The notes under the pieces are model-generated. The model was not told the DNA's origin and did no database searches. It worked only from the letters and a program-made list of their open reading frames with translations. Of a stretch of 64,000 nt of DNA, positions 1 to 11,885 are shown in pieces. Positions within the stretch are counted from its first letter, which is position 1; each line of letters starts with the position of its first letter. This DNA is from Cystobasidiopsis lactophilus (taxonomy: Eukaryota > Basidiomycota > Agaricostilbomycetes > Agaricostilbales > Chionosphaeraceae). The position numbers and the translations under genes were made by a program. The DNA lies in assembly GCA_001599975.1 (NCBI GenBank), contig BCIO01000005.1, positions 558,001 through 622,000 of the forward strand, given 5' to 3'.

Positions 1-1781
1 CCACCTGCCAAAACGCGGCTCTTGCCCGAGCGCGGCAACCAGCAGAGCGTGGGTGCCCTCCACTTGACTGGGCACTAGCTGCAGAGAGTTGACGACGCCG
101 GTCGCTGCGACAGTGAACAGCTTGCGAAACGATTTGAGAGAAGGGTCGAGTGACCACAGCTGGATGTGCCCGTCCCAGGAACCTGTTTGCCACCATGCGC
201 CCTGAGCTCTCTCCTAGCCAAAATTCAAAAAACAAGCGAACCTGTCGCGAACACGTCCGAATAAGGCAGACATGCAATAGAGGTGATCCACCGCGGCTTT
301 TCGCTTTCGATACCATGGGCGACAGGCCAGGAGAACAGCGGCTTCTTTTTGCCGGTTGTCCATAGACTGACCGTTCTATGGATTCCGTGCTAATATTAGT
401 TCTGGATGCCACATTTCAGTATTGTGAACGTACCCAGAATCACCACCGGAAAGGAAGTGGCTGTCGTCGATCATCGCCACGCAGTCCACGCTGGTCTCGA
501 GGTGTTTGCGCGCCTGCCGCTTCTTCCGCGACGCTGCCTCCTCGTCCTCGTCGTTGGCAATATCGTCTGCTCCTCGGGTGCCCTCGATGACCTCGCGGAG
601 GCGGGATGAACCTGAGCCTCCGCCACGGAAGACCAGTTGCGACTCTTCGGCGACCTTCCAACACCGAATGCTCTTGTCACTACCGCCAGCGGTCACTGGC
701 AGCTCCGATGCCAGAATGTCTAAGTCTTGCACGCGCTCTTGGTGGCCGTAGAGGGTGTCAATGTAAGTCAGAGCTACCAAGTCAAATAGCTTGATCGTGC
801 GATCGTAGGAAGCCGTGTAACACTGGGCGGTGCCTTTTCGAAACTTGACACTCTGAAAAAAGGAAATGATGAGGGAGGCGGGCGGTCACCAAGCTGGAGT
901 TTAAGAACGAACTGTGATGGCTTCCTTGTGCGACTTCAGCCCCTTTCGCCATTCGAGGCTGCTAGGGCCAATTTTCCACACTCCCAATATCTTGTCCGAT
1001 CCGGCGCTCGCTAGAACAGAGTGATCGTCTGAAAGGGCGAGGGAAAAAATTTCGGCATTGTGGCCGGGCGGATCTTGCTGGCGCGAGGCCACCGTCTTGC
1101 GTTTGCGGAACAACTGCGTGCGCCCAAGACTGTTGGAGTCTCTGGAAGAATCTCGGTGGTGGACAGGTTCTAGCGACCACTGGGCGACCGAGCCGTCTTT
1201 TGAAGCCGTGTAGAGCCATTGCCCATCTGCACTGGCGACAGCAGCCGTGACAGGTAACCGATGTGCCTGCATCTTTGAGGTGTGAAAGTAGTCCGAATCC
1301 GCAGGCTTGCTGAGCTGGGAAGCTAGAAGGATATGAAATTTGCCAGAATGGGCCAACTTCGAAGCAAACCTATGAGGCCAATCCCTTAACGCTGAAGCAA
1401 ACGACTTACGACATCTTGTTGTAGACGCTGAGAGATGTACTCTTTGTCAATTTCAGCCGCGTCGAAGCCTTCTCGGTCTTTTGGGTTCGTCAAAATCAGG
1501 ATCTGCGCGAAACTGAAAAGGAGAGACGCCGTACTCTTTGCCCCTCGAGAAGCCGCCAGCTGTTCCAGGTAGACTTTGGCCAGCCTCACCCGCTTTTGAG
1601 CGGGCGTCTCGTTGTCCGCCTGGTCGCTTTCCGAGCCAGACCCATCGTTCTCCCCTCCAAACTCGTCCTCTGAGCCCTCCTCGATCTCTTCGTCGTGCTT
1701 TCGCCTCTTCCCTTGCGCTTTCGAAGTACTTGGTGCCTCTCGTTGGCGCTTCTTGCCCTTTGCGAAGAACCTGTCACTCAT
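1..1781 (-). CDS. rrp9: RRP9 (U3 snoRNP WD40 protein), 3' part beyond the left edge
   Basis: WD40 beta-propeller protein that binds U3 snoRNA for 18S rRNA processing in the nucleolus. The start is the ATG at 1781 (MSDRFFAKGKKRQRE). The N-terminus is basic and then acidic (EEIEEGSEDEF), followed by ETPAQKRVRLAKVYLEQL, which is the conserved pre-propeller helix of Rrp9/U3-55K. The WD repeats follow in separate exons: one near 1250-900 (TASKDGSVAQW, ASAGSDKILGVWK), one near 780-400 (LYGHQERVQDLD, TAGGSDKSIRCW), and one at 200-1 (GSWDGHIQLW). Short introns separate the exons, and the reading frame is still open at position 1, so the C-terminus lies outside the window. It is divergent with the neighbouring dehydrogenase, with 142 bp between the start codons. 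The family call is firm; exact exon edges are estimated. Confidence 0.9.
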
Positions 1782-1923
1782 TTTCGTCGTTCGGCTGGGG
1801 AGAATTTTTTGGCTTGCTTCGGCGCGTAGGCGCATAACCTCTCTGCCCTCGCCAGCGACGCGAGTTGTGCGCTTTTACAACCACCGAAGTCGTGCTGTAT
1901 CAAGTGTATCTCCTTGTCCGAAC

Positions 1924-3092
1924 ATGTCAGACGCAAAGAAAGCCAACGTTGGCTTGAATCTCGCCGGCAAGTGGAGCGGTGTCTCAGGTGGCACTCGTTC
2001 GTCTTCGACCTGCCTTGGTTGCAGCCAAGCAGACTGACAGGATCGATATCATCCGTGACGCAGAGGGTATCGGCGAGGCGATCGCCAAGCGCCTGGCACA
2101 AGCTGGCTCATCAGTGGTCATTATCGGCCGCAACCAGGAAGCGGCAGATCGCATCCTCCCAGAGCTAAAGGCTCTGGCTCCGGCTGGCACAGAAGCCAAG
2201 TTTGAGTTCATCAAAGCGGACCTTACCCTCAAGTCAGAGATCAAGCGCGCGGCAGAAGAGCTTGCTCAGACGGCTGGACCAAATGGCGTTGCCTACTTCT
2301 TCCAGACGCAAGGTAAGGACATCAACCGGATGCACGTATTCTGTTTCATCATAGACTAACTACAGGCATGACCCCTAATGGCAAATGGATCGAAACCAGC
2401 GAAGGCGTCGAGTCCCGCTTCGCCCTTCAGTGTCTGTCCAAGTTCGGACTGCTGTACTACTTGACACAAAACGGGGTCATCAAAGAAGCAGCCGTCTCTG
2501 TGTGCGCGCCCGGAGGCTCGACGAAGACTTTCGATGGCACCGACTGCGAGCTGCGCAAAGCCAAGGAGACCGGCAAATATGGGTGAGGAGTGACTGTCAG
2601 TCTGGGAGTGGCAAGCTCACTAGTGAAGCGTAGATTCATAAAGTCAGCGGAGCGCGATGGCCTGGTCGTCGATGCTTTCACGCAAGAGTTCAATGGTGCG
2701 GCAGCTTAGAGCTTTCGGACTTCGGCCGCTGACCTTGCTTGTCACAGAACGATTCCCGAATGTTCGTTTTCATCACCTCTTTCCAGGCATTGTGCAGACC
2801 AATGTTGCCTCTAACGCGTAAGTCTGCTGCTCAATCATGCCCTCACGGTCAGCCTCATTGTCTCGACCTCAGCGGCCTGCCGAGCCCGATTGTCTGGGGC
2901 ATGAAGCTTCTGGGGCCTCTGGTCGGCCAAAAGCCGGACGCATACGCAGAAATTCCGATCAGAGCGGCCACTTCTGCTTCGAAGCCGCAATTCCTCAATG
3001 TCGCCAAAGAGATCGAGCCCAACAAGTGGACGCTCGACAAGACAAACCGCGCAGCTGTCTTCGAGAACATGCAATATATCTTGGGCGAATGA
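1924..3092 (+). CDS. Short-chain dehydrogenase/reductase (SDR)
   Basis: NAD(P)-dependent SDR oxidoreductase; substrate unknown. Exon 1 (1924-1996) joins exon 2 at 2064, giving SGGTQGIGEAIAKRL, the TGxxxGIG cofactor motif. Further introns follow QTQ, KYG, FTQEFN and ASNA. The catalytic pair is visible as a Ser in SVCAPGG and a Y-x-x-x-K (YGFIK), the latter created across an intron. The usual NNAG motif is replaced by QTQG, so the family is divergent. There is no targeting signal or transmembrane segment, so it is probably cytosolic. The C-terminus ends ENMQYILGE. It converges on the glycosyltransferase gene with only 50 bp between stop codons. Confidence 0.85.
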
Positions 3093-3142
3093 GTACAACC
3101 GTGCAATTCAAACGACGCGAATTACGTTCAATTTGAGATAAA

Positions 3143-6100
3143 TTACTTGCGACACTTTTGCCCATCCCATTGCCCAATGTACACAGATTCTTCTACAGCG
3201 ACTGCCTCGACCACCTCAGAATAAGCACCCAGAGCTTGACAGATGGCCACGTCTTGCCGCCATTGTAGCAGCGGCGAGTCTTCTTCCGGTAAACAAGGGT
3301 CGTCCACAGCCGTGGCTACCAGACTGGGCCTCTTGCAATCTTGGGCCAAGTCGACAAAAGATTTGGGAGGCAGGACTGCCCGCAGCATTTCGTTGCCAGA
3401 CGCCAGCGATTCGGCCAAGCATGTTGGGTCGTCCTTTCGCGGACTCTTCTTCAGCATGTCGCGGGATACCATCAGCGCGGCTGTAGAAAGGCTACGCCAT
3501 TCACTGTTTCCGACCAAGTAATCGAAGTATGGCAGCGGTTCCTGCGCCCGCTCCATCTTCGGGAAGGGCCCCACCGGCCGGGTCCTGTTATGGGCGAGGA
3601 ATGTCGAGAGCAGGCAAGTCAGTGCAGCCTGTGAGGTTTGTCAGATCGACTATTGAACTGGAATAGACAAACAAAGCATGACTTGCCTGATTAAGGACGA
3701 TGGAAGAACCGACGAGCAGGACCAGGTCGGTGGCAACCTTGCCCAGGGCCGTCTGTGGGAGGCCTTCAGTCGTGACGACGGCCGCTACCAGGCGAGAGTA
3801 ATCCTTCGACTTGTAAGTGCTGGCAGCATGTGACTGCCAAGGACCCTTCTTGCCGTGCAAGATGACGGTGAAGCGCTCTTGAATGGCGCTCAGTGGGTCG
3901 GGTCGGGCAATCGTCATCGATGGCGGCACCCAGCGCAGGGTCAGGGCCCTTGACATGCTCTGAATGGTGGCAAGCTGGCCGCAGGCATAGGTCGGGCCTT
4001 TCCACCGAGTGAAGCCTGCATGGCTCGAGTGGTAGGCCAGCCCAATGCGGCTCATGTCCAGCAGAGTCGGCCGCTTCAGGTGTGCAGGGACCGGGTCGCC
4101 CTCGCTTGCTGTCGAAAACAACACCAAGTCATTGTTTGACTCTGGAACCGTCAACAGGTGGGCCACTGCATCCGGAGTCGCCCAGATAGCGCCAGGCGGC
4201 AGATGGACGACCCACCCCTCCTCTTCAACTGCGTGGACAAACTCTTGCTGCGGCAGATCATCTTCAGACGCCGAACAGACGCATTGCTGCAAAGCGCGAA
4301 AGTCAGCATCTGTCGAAGGCGGACAGGATGCTTTCGGAAGACACCGTGCGCAGTCCGATTGGTAGTCTTGGGGCTCTTCGAGCTCCATGAGAAAATGCTC
4401 GAGGAACGGGTAGGTCTGGGCTGAGGCTTGCTGGGATGTTGCAGCGAATACAACGGAGCCAACGGAGGTCTCTCGCGCAGCGATTGAGCAGTCGTGATCT
4501 TGCCAAGGGCAATTAGAGTCTTTTGTGATGGTCACGTCGAAATCGTGGTCGTCGCCGTCGCTTTTGGGAACGCCCACTTTGACGGGTCGAGACGAGTTGG
4601 TCAGATAGTGGGCGTAGATCGTGTTCCACTGGTCAGGCTTGTAGGTCGCCCCGCTGTCCCTGTTGCAAGTTGTAAGCTCTGTACGACGGAAGAAAAGTTA
4701 AACGAGAATACGGACCAGGCATGCAGAACAGCCACATTTTGACCCGCGCAAACGCTTTCCCGCAGAGTGCCATGGAACTGGTAGTTGCAGCCGCACGGCA
4801 GGAGCGAAATGTCGTCAGGATAAAGCCGAGCGAAAGCGTTGATGAAGTCCTGCTCTCCATAGTGCGCTTGGCGGTGGACGGAAGAGAAGGTGAGCGCAGT
4901 CGAATGAATGAAGCGCTGGACAAAGTGGGACGACCGAAGGGCATTCAGGTTGAGCAGCATTAAGCCCCCGTTGACCATGGCCGGCCCGGTTTCCCCAGTC
5001 CAAGCCATCGGCCAGCAAAAATCCGGCGCGAGGACGCAGATGTCGCCCATGTCCGCGACCATGCCAATGTTGGAAGTGGCCTCGTAACAGGTGTCGAGGA
5101 TGTCTACGACAGCCATGTCGTTGTCCAGGAACAGCACTTTTTCCAGCTCTTGTGGAAGAATCTGGGGCAGGAACATCTTGCAATGGGCGGCGGTGTGGAT
5201 GCGAGGGTGCGAGAAAGGCTTGATCCAAGACGTGTGCCTAGTGCAGAGCTCGAAGTCGTAAAAGTAGACCTCGGAGGAAGAAGCTTCTTCAAAGACGGAT
5301 TTTGAATGGAGGGCCTTGGGGATGACAAGGTGGAAAGCCAGTCGCTCGGCATCATGATGCGCCAGTGCCGAGCGAATCACACCCTGGGCATGTCGAAGGC
5401 GATTCTCATCGAAAATGAGGGCGATGTTGATTGTAGGTGGTGGAACGTAAGATTGAATGCGGCGGAAGCCAGTGTTCTGGGAGACGGGCTTGAAGGCGGG
5501 ATGGCTGGCGTCGGAGTGCTCGGCGACGGCCTTGTCCACCCACAAGACATGCGGTCCCGTCTCCCTCAGCTTTACCACCACATCCACCGAGTCACATTTA
5601 TCGGTTTCTAGTGGTTCGACGACAACGATGATCGATGAGTTAGGCTTGAGGGCTATCGAGGCGCTGAAATTATCCGAGGGGTTGTCGAGGGTTTGCGCCG
5701 AAAAGAGCACAACTTTGGTGTCGCCGTCGTCCCTGATGACCAAAACCCGTGTGCCGTCGCCGCACTCATGCTGCGCCCGATAGGAAAATTCGAGGATGCC
5801 GTCGATGAAGTCGGGGCTTTGGAAGGCTCGAACGGCAGCGTGAGCCTCTCCTGCATCAGTTATGCTGGGCTCTTGCCGGTGCGTAAAGATGAGGCCGCTC
5901 GAGTGGTCTTCTGGAGGAGCGAGAAAGGCCCAGTGGTCGGAATGGGAGAGCGATAGGTCGGCTGACGGAACTGCGGCATACGCGTGTGAAGGACCGACAA
6001 GTTGGAACGAGTAGTAGAAGCCGTTCCAGCCCTGAGTTGTGCGAAAGTCCGTCTCGGAATTGACGACAAACGTAGTCGCCTTTTTGCCGGCCAGACCTCT

Positions 6101-8474
6101 GGCCAGCAGCAGGGGTTGGGCGAGGTCCAGCTCGGCTGTCCGCCCGTCTTCCAAGTACGGCAAGTTAGCGCGATAGCTAGCCAGAAAAGGATCCATGGTG
6201 TATTTCTGATGGTAGACTTTAGACCCGGTCGCCAGGCCAGCTGAATTCACATACCATGCTTTTGCGCTTTGCGTCGTTCCTAGTCCAAATGAGCGGCTCG
6301 GGCACGACTTGGACCTTGTAGCCACCCAACACCAATCTCGACCACAGCTCCCAGTCCTCGGCTCCCACGCCCTTGTACGTCGAAAAGCCGCCGATGGCGT
6401 CGAACACCTTCCTCCGAACAAATATGTTGGCCGATCCGTAAGTGTTGCTGAAAAGGCCAGTGGCCTTGGAGTCGCCCAAGAACCAATACAGATTGTGCGG
6501 CGTTGACTCAGTCGGGTACTGGTCGCTCGTGAATTCGGCCAAGAAGGACGACAGAGCGTCCGCATTGACACTCGCGGCCGCTTTGAACAGCTGAGCCAGC
6601 GTGTTTGGGTTGAGCACATCGTCATCGTCCATGAAGAATAGCCAGTCGGACTTGGAGCTGGCAGCAGCGATGTTGCGTGATTCGCCAACATACTTGTTGG
6701 TGCTGCGGATGAGCTTCCAGAGCGGCTCCGGACGGAAAAATTCCTTTTCGATGTTGTCCAGCTCTTCCTGGTAGGCGGCCGAGGATCCGTCGTCGACCAC
6801 TACGACGGACGTCCTCAGGTGGGAGAAGGTTTGCCGGTCGATGCTGGTCAAAAGCTGCCGAAGCAACGCTGGCCGCTCGAAGTGTGAGATGCAAATTGTC
6901 ACAGTGGCTTTCTTGGTCGGGCCCAGGAATTGGCGCTTGGGAGACTGTAGAAGCCATTGATGGAAATGGAGCCAGTTGCTTTTGGCGTCCAAGACTGACG
7001 GAGAAGGTAGCGCCGGGCGAACGTCGGAGCTGCCAGCAGCTTCAATAAGCTTGTCGGCGCAGTCTCTGGCGGTGGCGGTGAACAGAATGTCGTGGCTGGA
7101 TCTGTCAATCAATTCCGGGACGCCGCCCACATTGGACACAACGAAGCGCAGCCGCCGTGCCAAGCACTCGAGAACAGTGTTTGGTGAGTTGTCTGCGACC
7201 GACGGAATGACGGCCAGGCGACCAGGGCCCGCGAGATAGTCCAATGCCGCGGCTCGATCGAGGTGGGTCAGAAGCTGGAGCTCGACGGTCGGACCCCAGC
7301 CCATACTTTCGAAGGAAAGTCTGGCCATTTGTCCAAACGAGAGGCCGCTGGTAGGGTCCGTGGTATCCCTTCCCAACAGCGTCACTTTTGTCATGCCGGC
7401 CAGCTCCTTCCGTGCCAAGCCCAACGCTTCGATGAAGAGGCGCAGGCCTTTCCTCTCTTCGAGGCGCCCAAAAAATACCAGCTCGGTGACCGACAACGTA
7501 GACGGTGCTGCAGAACTGTCTTTGCCGAAGGTCATGCCGGAGAGGTTGGGCAGCACAAAGCGCCTTGCTGGCAGCTTCCAGCCGCGGGAGGCAATGTAGG
7601 ACAGCATGTATTGCGACGGTGATACCACAACATCGGCCAGCTCAACTGATTTGCGCTCCAGATGGTTGACCTCGAGCTCGTACACCGAATCGGGCAAGTT
7701 GTGATTCAAGGTGGCCGCCCACTCGAGAAAGGGCCCGTGCAGTCCGACAACGATTTTCGTGTTGGCGAGTCCAACGTGCTGAGAGCGTGCAAGCCCAGAG
7801 AAGTAGGCGAGCCCAGAGTTGTCCGGGAAATGCACTATGTCGATGGGCGCCGGCGCCTTCTGGAGGTATTGATAAATCTTGACGGAAGTGGTAACGGCCC
7901 AGGATGCTGGGGTTATGTGATGCTTAGATGGTGGTAAGAAGTGGAGGCCGATATGCATATCTCGAAGGCTGGCATATAAAGTGGGTGTGAGGCCGGCCCA
8001 CGGCTGGCAACGCAACCAAACGACCTACGTATCGTTGAGGGTTTGCTTCTGATGCCATGTGAACAGCGACTGCTCGTGAGCGACAAGGAGGTGGACCCGA
8101 AAGGGCGTCTGGTTCGACGACGCCAAAAACTTGGCGAGTTCCAGCAGCGCCGTCCCGATGCCTCCATTTTTGTGCAGCCCCTCCAACTCGGACGTGACAA
8201 TCCAGATGTGCGCAATCTTGATGCCATGAGTCTTCGGTTTGGACCGCTTCCACGGAAAGGCAGAGGCGTTTGACGGGACCTGATGAGGGTGGTTTTGGAA
8301 CCGGTGGAGCGACGAACCCCAGGCGTAGTCCAGGGAGCCTGAACGCGTCCTTGAAAACCGGCCAAGACCTAGTCGTCCATCACTAGGCTTGATGAGCTGG
8401 TGATAGACGGAATGCGCGACGAAGGCGACGCATAAAAGCAGCAAGGCTCGGACCAGCCGCTTTGGATAACGCAT
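3143..8474 (-). CDS. Giant multi-domain glycosyltransferase (GT4-like + GT2-like + GT8-like fusion)
   Basis: Predicted type II Golgi or secretory membrane enzyme of about 1,700 residues. The N-terminus has a short cytosolic tail and one membrane anchor (LVRALLLLCVAFVAHSVY). Residues ~70-490 resemble a GT4 enzyme: KNGGIGTALLELAKFLA, GRLEERKGL and PNTVLECLARR, the E-x7-E region. Residues ~505-720 resemble GT2: VVVVDDGSS, FFMDDDDVLNPN and GAEDWELWSRL. A beta-rich linker of about 260 residues follows. Residues ~985-1222 resemble GT8: KVLFLDNDMAVVD (DxD), MVNGGLMLLN and YGEQDFINAF. About 480 C-terminal residues match nothing I recognise. Five exons are joined in frame; introns follow TLND, KRKSM, HAW and VLNQ. 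All three catalytic motif sets look intact. Likely role: building a complex wall, capsule or secreted glycan. The order of sugars cannot be read from the sequence. Confidence 0.85.
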
Positions 8475-8760
8475 TCATTCCCCTAGGCTCGACCGTTCAC
8501 GAGGTGCTGATGCTTGTAGGGGCGCAGGCTCTGGTGGGATTGCAACAGACGCGCAAGCTTGGTCGTGATCCCGGGTCAAGTGAAGCCAAATCCTTCTATG
8601 AGAAAGTCCTGCTCTTCATCCGGTCGGTGGTTGCTAAATTATCAAATGTCGGGGTATTAAGAAAGGCCCAAAAAGATGGTGGGATGAGGTATTAAGAACG
8701 AGGTGATGCAAGGAGAATGATGGAAATGCTGGGCAAAGAAGGGGGTCGTGGTGGGTGTGG

Positions 8761-10211
8761 TCAAAGTCGAAGAACGCGCGCCAGGGCGTCTAGCTGCCTT
8801 TGGTCTTCGCGCGTCCGACCTGGCCGGGTGGGAGGGTACGAAAGGAGTGTGGAGGCGCGGGAGGAGTGATACGCTGATTCGTCGCTGTGTCGCCTTCTGG
8901 ACAACTCTTCGGCGCCGCCAGGCAAGTCGAGGTCGCGATGAAGCGGTAGAAACTCGTCCGAGTGGCTGGAGTGGGCACGTCGCAAAGAGGGCAGGACAGC
9001 TTCGCCGTAGCTGGCGCGCGATGCCGGTGGAGCTAAGACGGCGCTCAGCGGTGGCAGGGCACTGGTAGATTCGGGGAAGTTGCTGCTAAACGAGAAAGAG
9101 GATCGTGACGAAGATGGGTAAGGCTGGAGCTCGCGGTTGAAGTCGAATGCCGCATTGGGCCAGCGATCAGCGAGGCCAGTCCGACTTGGCGGAGGCGGAG
9201 GGAAGCTGAGCCCGGCGGACGAGGAGGTGCGGCGGAGCGCTGGATTGAAAGAAGGCGAGTAGCCGACTGGGAAGGTGGCTGTGGGAGGCTGGGAGGAGAA
9301 GCCAAGTGGCGACATCGATCGGCTCTTGGGCGAAGATTGGCTGGAGGGGGGCGTCTTGCGCTTGACCGCAGTTTCCAACGGAGACGGGCCGGAGTCCGCC
9401 AACCCCAACGCGAGTGCTCTTTGGTCTGGAAAGATGCTGGGCTGCAGGCCAGAAACACAGCAGGAGCTCAGCAAAATTTGCCCGCGGCTTCACATCTTAA
9501 TTCGGAGCTTACGTGAATGACGATCCCTCGAAGCTTGGGGTCCGCCTGCACCGTGGGCAGCTGGCCAGAGTCCAAGGTGGCTTTGTCGTAGTACGCGATC
9601 AAATGCAGCTTTTGATGGCTGGAGGTGGCGGCGGAAAAGGATTGCTTGAACAGCCCATGCCCTTGCTGGGAGAGCCGATTGTTGTCGTTGGGCAGCTCGG
9701 AGTAGATCAAGAAGGCGCCAGACACACGGGACGCTGCGTAGGGCTTGACGGATTAGAGACTGGGAGGCAAGGAACGTCACATCCAAAGTGGCGTGACTTA
9801 CGCGACCACCTGCAAAGACGGACAGAAACGCAAGGGTTTCAGAGAGGAGTTTGGGCATCTAGTGGGAGGTGCAGCCTTACTTGCATTGATCAGTCCACCT
9901 CCGGATGCCCGATTCGCCCTCCTCAAAAACGAAGACGCTCTGCGGGCAGGATTTGGGTGAGGTTCAGCGCCGCGCCAGATTTGACAAGATCTTGGCTCGC
10001 TCACCCCTGGCTTGATGAGCCGCACTCTCTCCAAGTCTGTCAAACGTCGAGTTATGCGGGGGAGCAAGTTGGTCCTAGCCGCCTCCAGCAAAATGTAGGC
10101 TGCATGAAATTTCGAAAGCGCTTTTGAGGATGGCTCCCGGCTTCTCGGTCCTGGCAAAAGCCACCCACCGTCTCGAGGCGTGCTGACAACACCGTAGTAT
10201 GTCGCCTGCAT
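8761..10211 (-). CDS. WOPR-domain transcription factor (Gti1/Pac2/Wor1 family)
   Basis: DNA-binding regulator of the fungal WOPR family, whose members control morphology, conidiation or virulence switches. Exons join in frame to give MQATYYGVVSTPRD, AYILLEAARTNLLPR, ITRRLTDLERVRLIKPG, VFVFEEGESGIRRWTD, an 8-nt microexon, then SRVSGAFLIYSEL: the complete bipartite WOPR box. The second half continues GLFKQSFSA and KLHLIAYY. The C-terminal ~230 residues (9474-8761) are Ser/Pro-rich and probably disordered, ending LDALARVLRL. The start is the ATG at 10211, just before the domain; upstream in-frame codons lack an ATG. It is divergent from Hikeshi across 665 bp. Confidence 0.88.
9802..9809 (-). other. 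8-nt microexon inside the WOPR gene
   Basis: On the minus strand the 8 bases GTGGTCGC are preceded by tttgcag and followed by gtaagt. With a phase-2 exon ending ..TGCAA before it and CGTCCCGTG after it, they encode the centre of K-W-S-P-S-R, the conserved WSPSR stretch of the WOPR box. Skipping it would shift the frame and lose the motif. Confidence 0.8.
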
Positions 10212-10876
10212 ACCGGAGGAGGCATCTACCAAGGCCGCATGCTCTATCAAACGCCAAAAACACACTAAAATGTGGGCGCCTCACCATCCGAAGGAAACAT
10301 TCAGCGCGCTGATCGAAGCCTCCCTTTGCGATCGTTCTGCAGACAGAGGAGCTTCTGAGCGTCCACGACAGACGCGACCTTGATCTGGCGGAGGCAGGAG
10401 ATCTTAGTTCATTAAAGTTTGGATTTCGTGCCCTTGGGAATTTGGCAGTAGGAGAAGAAGGGCGCTGGCGAGCCTTCCCGTCGTTGATGCTGTTTTGAGC
10501 ACAGGACGAAGGCTGTGTTCAACGCATCTCGATGTCACAGGTTGAACGGGCGCGGAACTTGGTGGGCTAACTCGAGGTTTGGAAATCTGCGACGAGCTGG
10601 CTGGGAGTTCCGCTCGGATCTGTGGTTTCCCGACAGGTCCAGGCAGCCAGTAGCCACCCAGTGCAACCCAACGACGGTTTGCTCTGCCCACTTTGCCTTC
10701 GAATCAAACAAGGCCGCTTCAGCTCCGAGTTGCCTGGCGCCCGTTTTTTGCCCATTTGGCCGCGCCTACCTCTTGTCTTTGTGACGGTTTTGTTGCGTGC
10801 GACGTTTCTTAAGCGTGCGACAAACGCCTTACCCGCCGGCTGCGTGCAACGCCACTCGTTTCGCAAGGCTTGAAGC
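10212..10876. promoter_or_regulatory. Divergent intergenic region, WOPR gene / Hikeshi
   Basis: No supported gene. It must hold the promoters of both flanking genes. Short pyrimidine runs (for example tttgtgacggttttg near 10780) are typical of fungal 5' regions, but no specific binding site could be named. Confidence 0.4.
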
Positions 10877-11885
10877 ATGTTCGGTAAGTTTTGGGCCGAT
10901 TGGCGTTGCAGTTAAAGCCCTCATCTTCTGGTTGTGGCGTCGGAAAGCTTGTATCACCGCGGGACAAGCACCAATCCAAGCAGTCCGTAAGGCTCTGGCT
11001 CGTCTCGAAGGGCGGCTTGCCATCTGACCGGGAAGATGCAGAGGTCGCGCCGGACCGCTTTCTCTTCTCTCTCGAAGCTGTCAGCGATACAGTGAACCAC
11101 GTCGTCGTCTTTCTTACATGTGAGGAGTCGGTGCTGCGTACGTCAAACTACTGCGGGCTAATCTTGACCGCCAGCTCCATTTCCAGATGTAAGGCAGAAA
11201 GCCCGCCGATCCAATCTCGAGAGGTCCGAGTGCTCAAACCTTCCCAGGGATTCGCCGGCGTCGTGTTCTTCACCTGGGGCAAAGGCGACTGGCTGCAGGT
11301 ACAGTAACACAGCTACTCCCTGTCGACACTATAGATGATTTTTTTTTGGGGGTCTAGCTGGGCTTGTTGTCCAACGAGAAGCCGTCGGCCATCTTCAAGC
11401 TCCGAGGGTCGGTGGCCGCTGCCAACGTCGGCGGCTTTGGCGAAGTGACCGGCTCGGCGGCCATCGGTGTTCTCTGCCAAGATTTGGCCACTGCACAAGC
11501 ATCGATACAGAGCAGCGGCGCCAACTCGCAGCTCGCCCTCAGATCCGCTGCCCCAAGCGCAGGCTCTTCTAGCAGCCCAACGCATCTGGTCAGATTCTCA
11601 TTTCTCCGGTGCCAGCTCGGACCGCTCATTGTTCTGGCAGGCGACCCAAATCGCCAAGAACCTCTTTCACTACCTCTCCTCCTTTGGGCAAAATGTGAAC
11701 GGGCCAGGGCAGAACATTGTTGGAAAGTGCGTTCAAGCTTTTGCCACCTTCTTTGATTATGCGAACTCAGCAGGGATGGAGACAACAGCTATGTGGACAT
11801 CACGCTCATCGAGAAGTGGCTAAAGGGCTTCGAGTCCAAGACCAAGGCGACGGGCTCAACAGCTTGGCTCGAGAACCAAGACTGA
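10877..11885 (+). CDS. opi10: Hikeshi / OPI10 (Hsp70 nuclear import carrier)
   Basis: Hikeshi carries Hsp70 into the nucleus under heat stress; OPI10 is the yeast name. Exon 1 is only ATGTTCG (10877-10883) before gtaag. The next exon gives a start MFACITAGQAPIQ, matching family starts such as MFGCIVAG. Later exons give VAPDRFLFSLEAVSDTVNH, QGFAGVVFFTWGKGDW and LQLGLLSNEKPSAIFKLRG, the most conserved Hikeshi segment. The C-terminal helical domain shows FWQATQIAKNLFHYLSSF and, after a last intron, TLIEKWLKGFESK, ending at the TGA at 11883-11885. There are at least six exons; the middle splice sites near 11110-11240 are uncertain. Confidence 0.87.
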
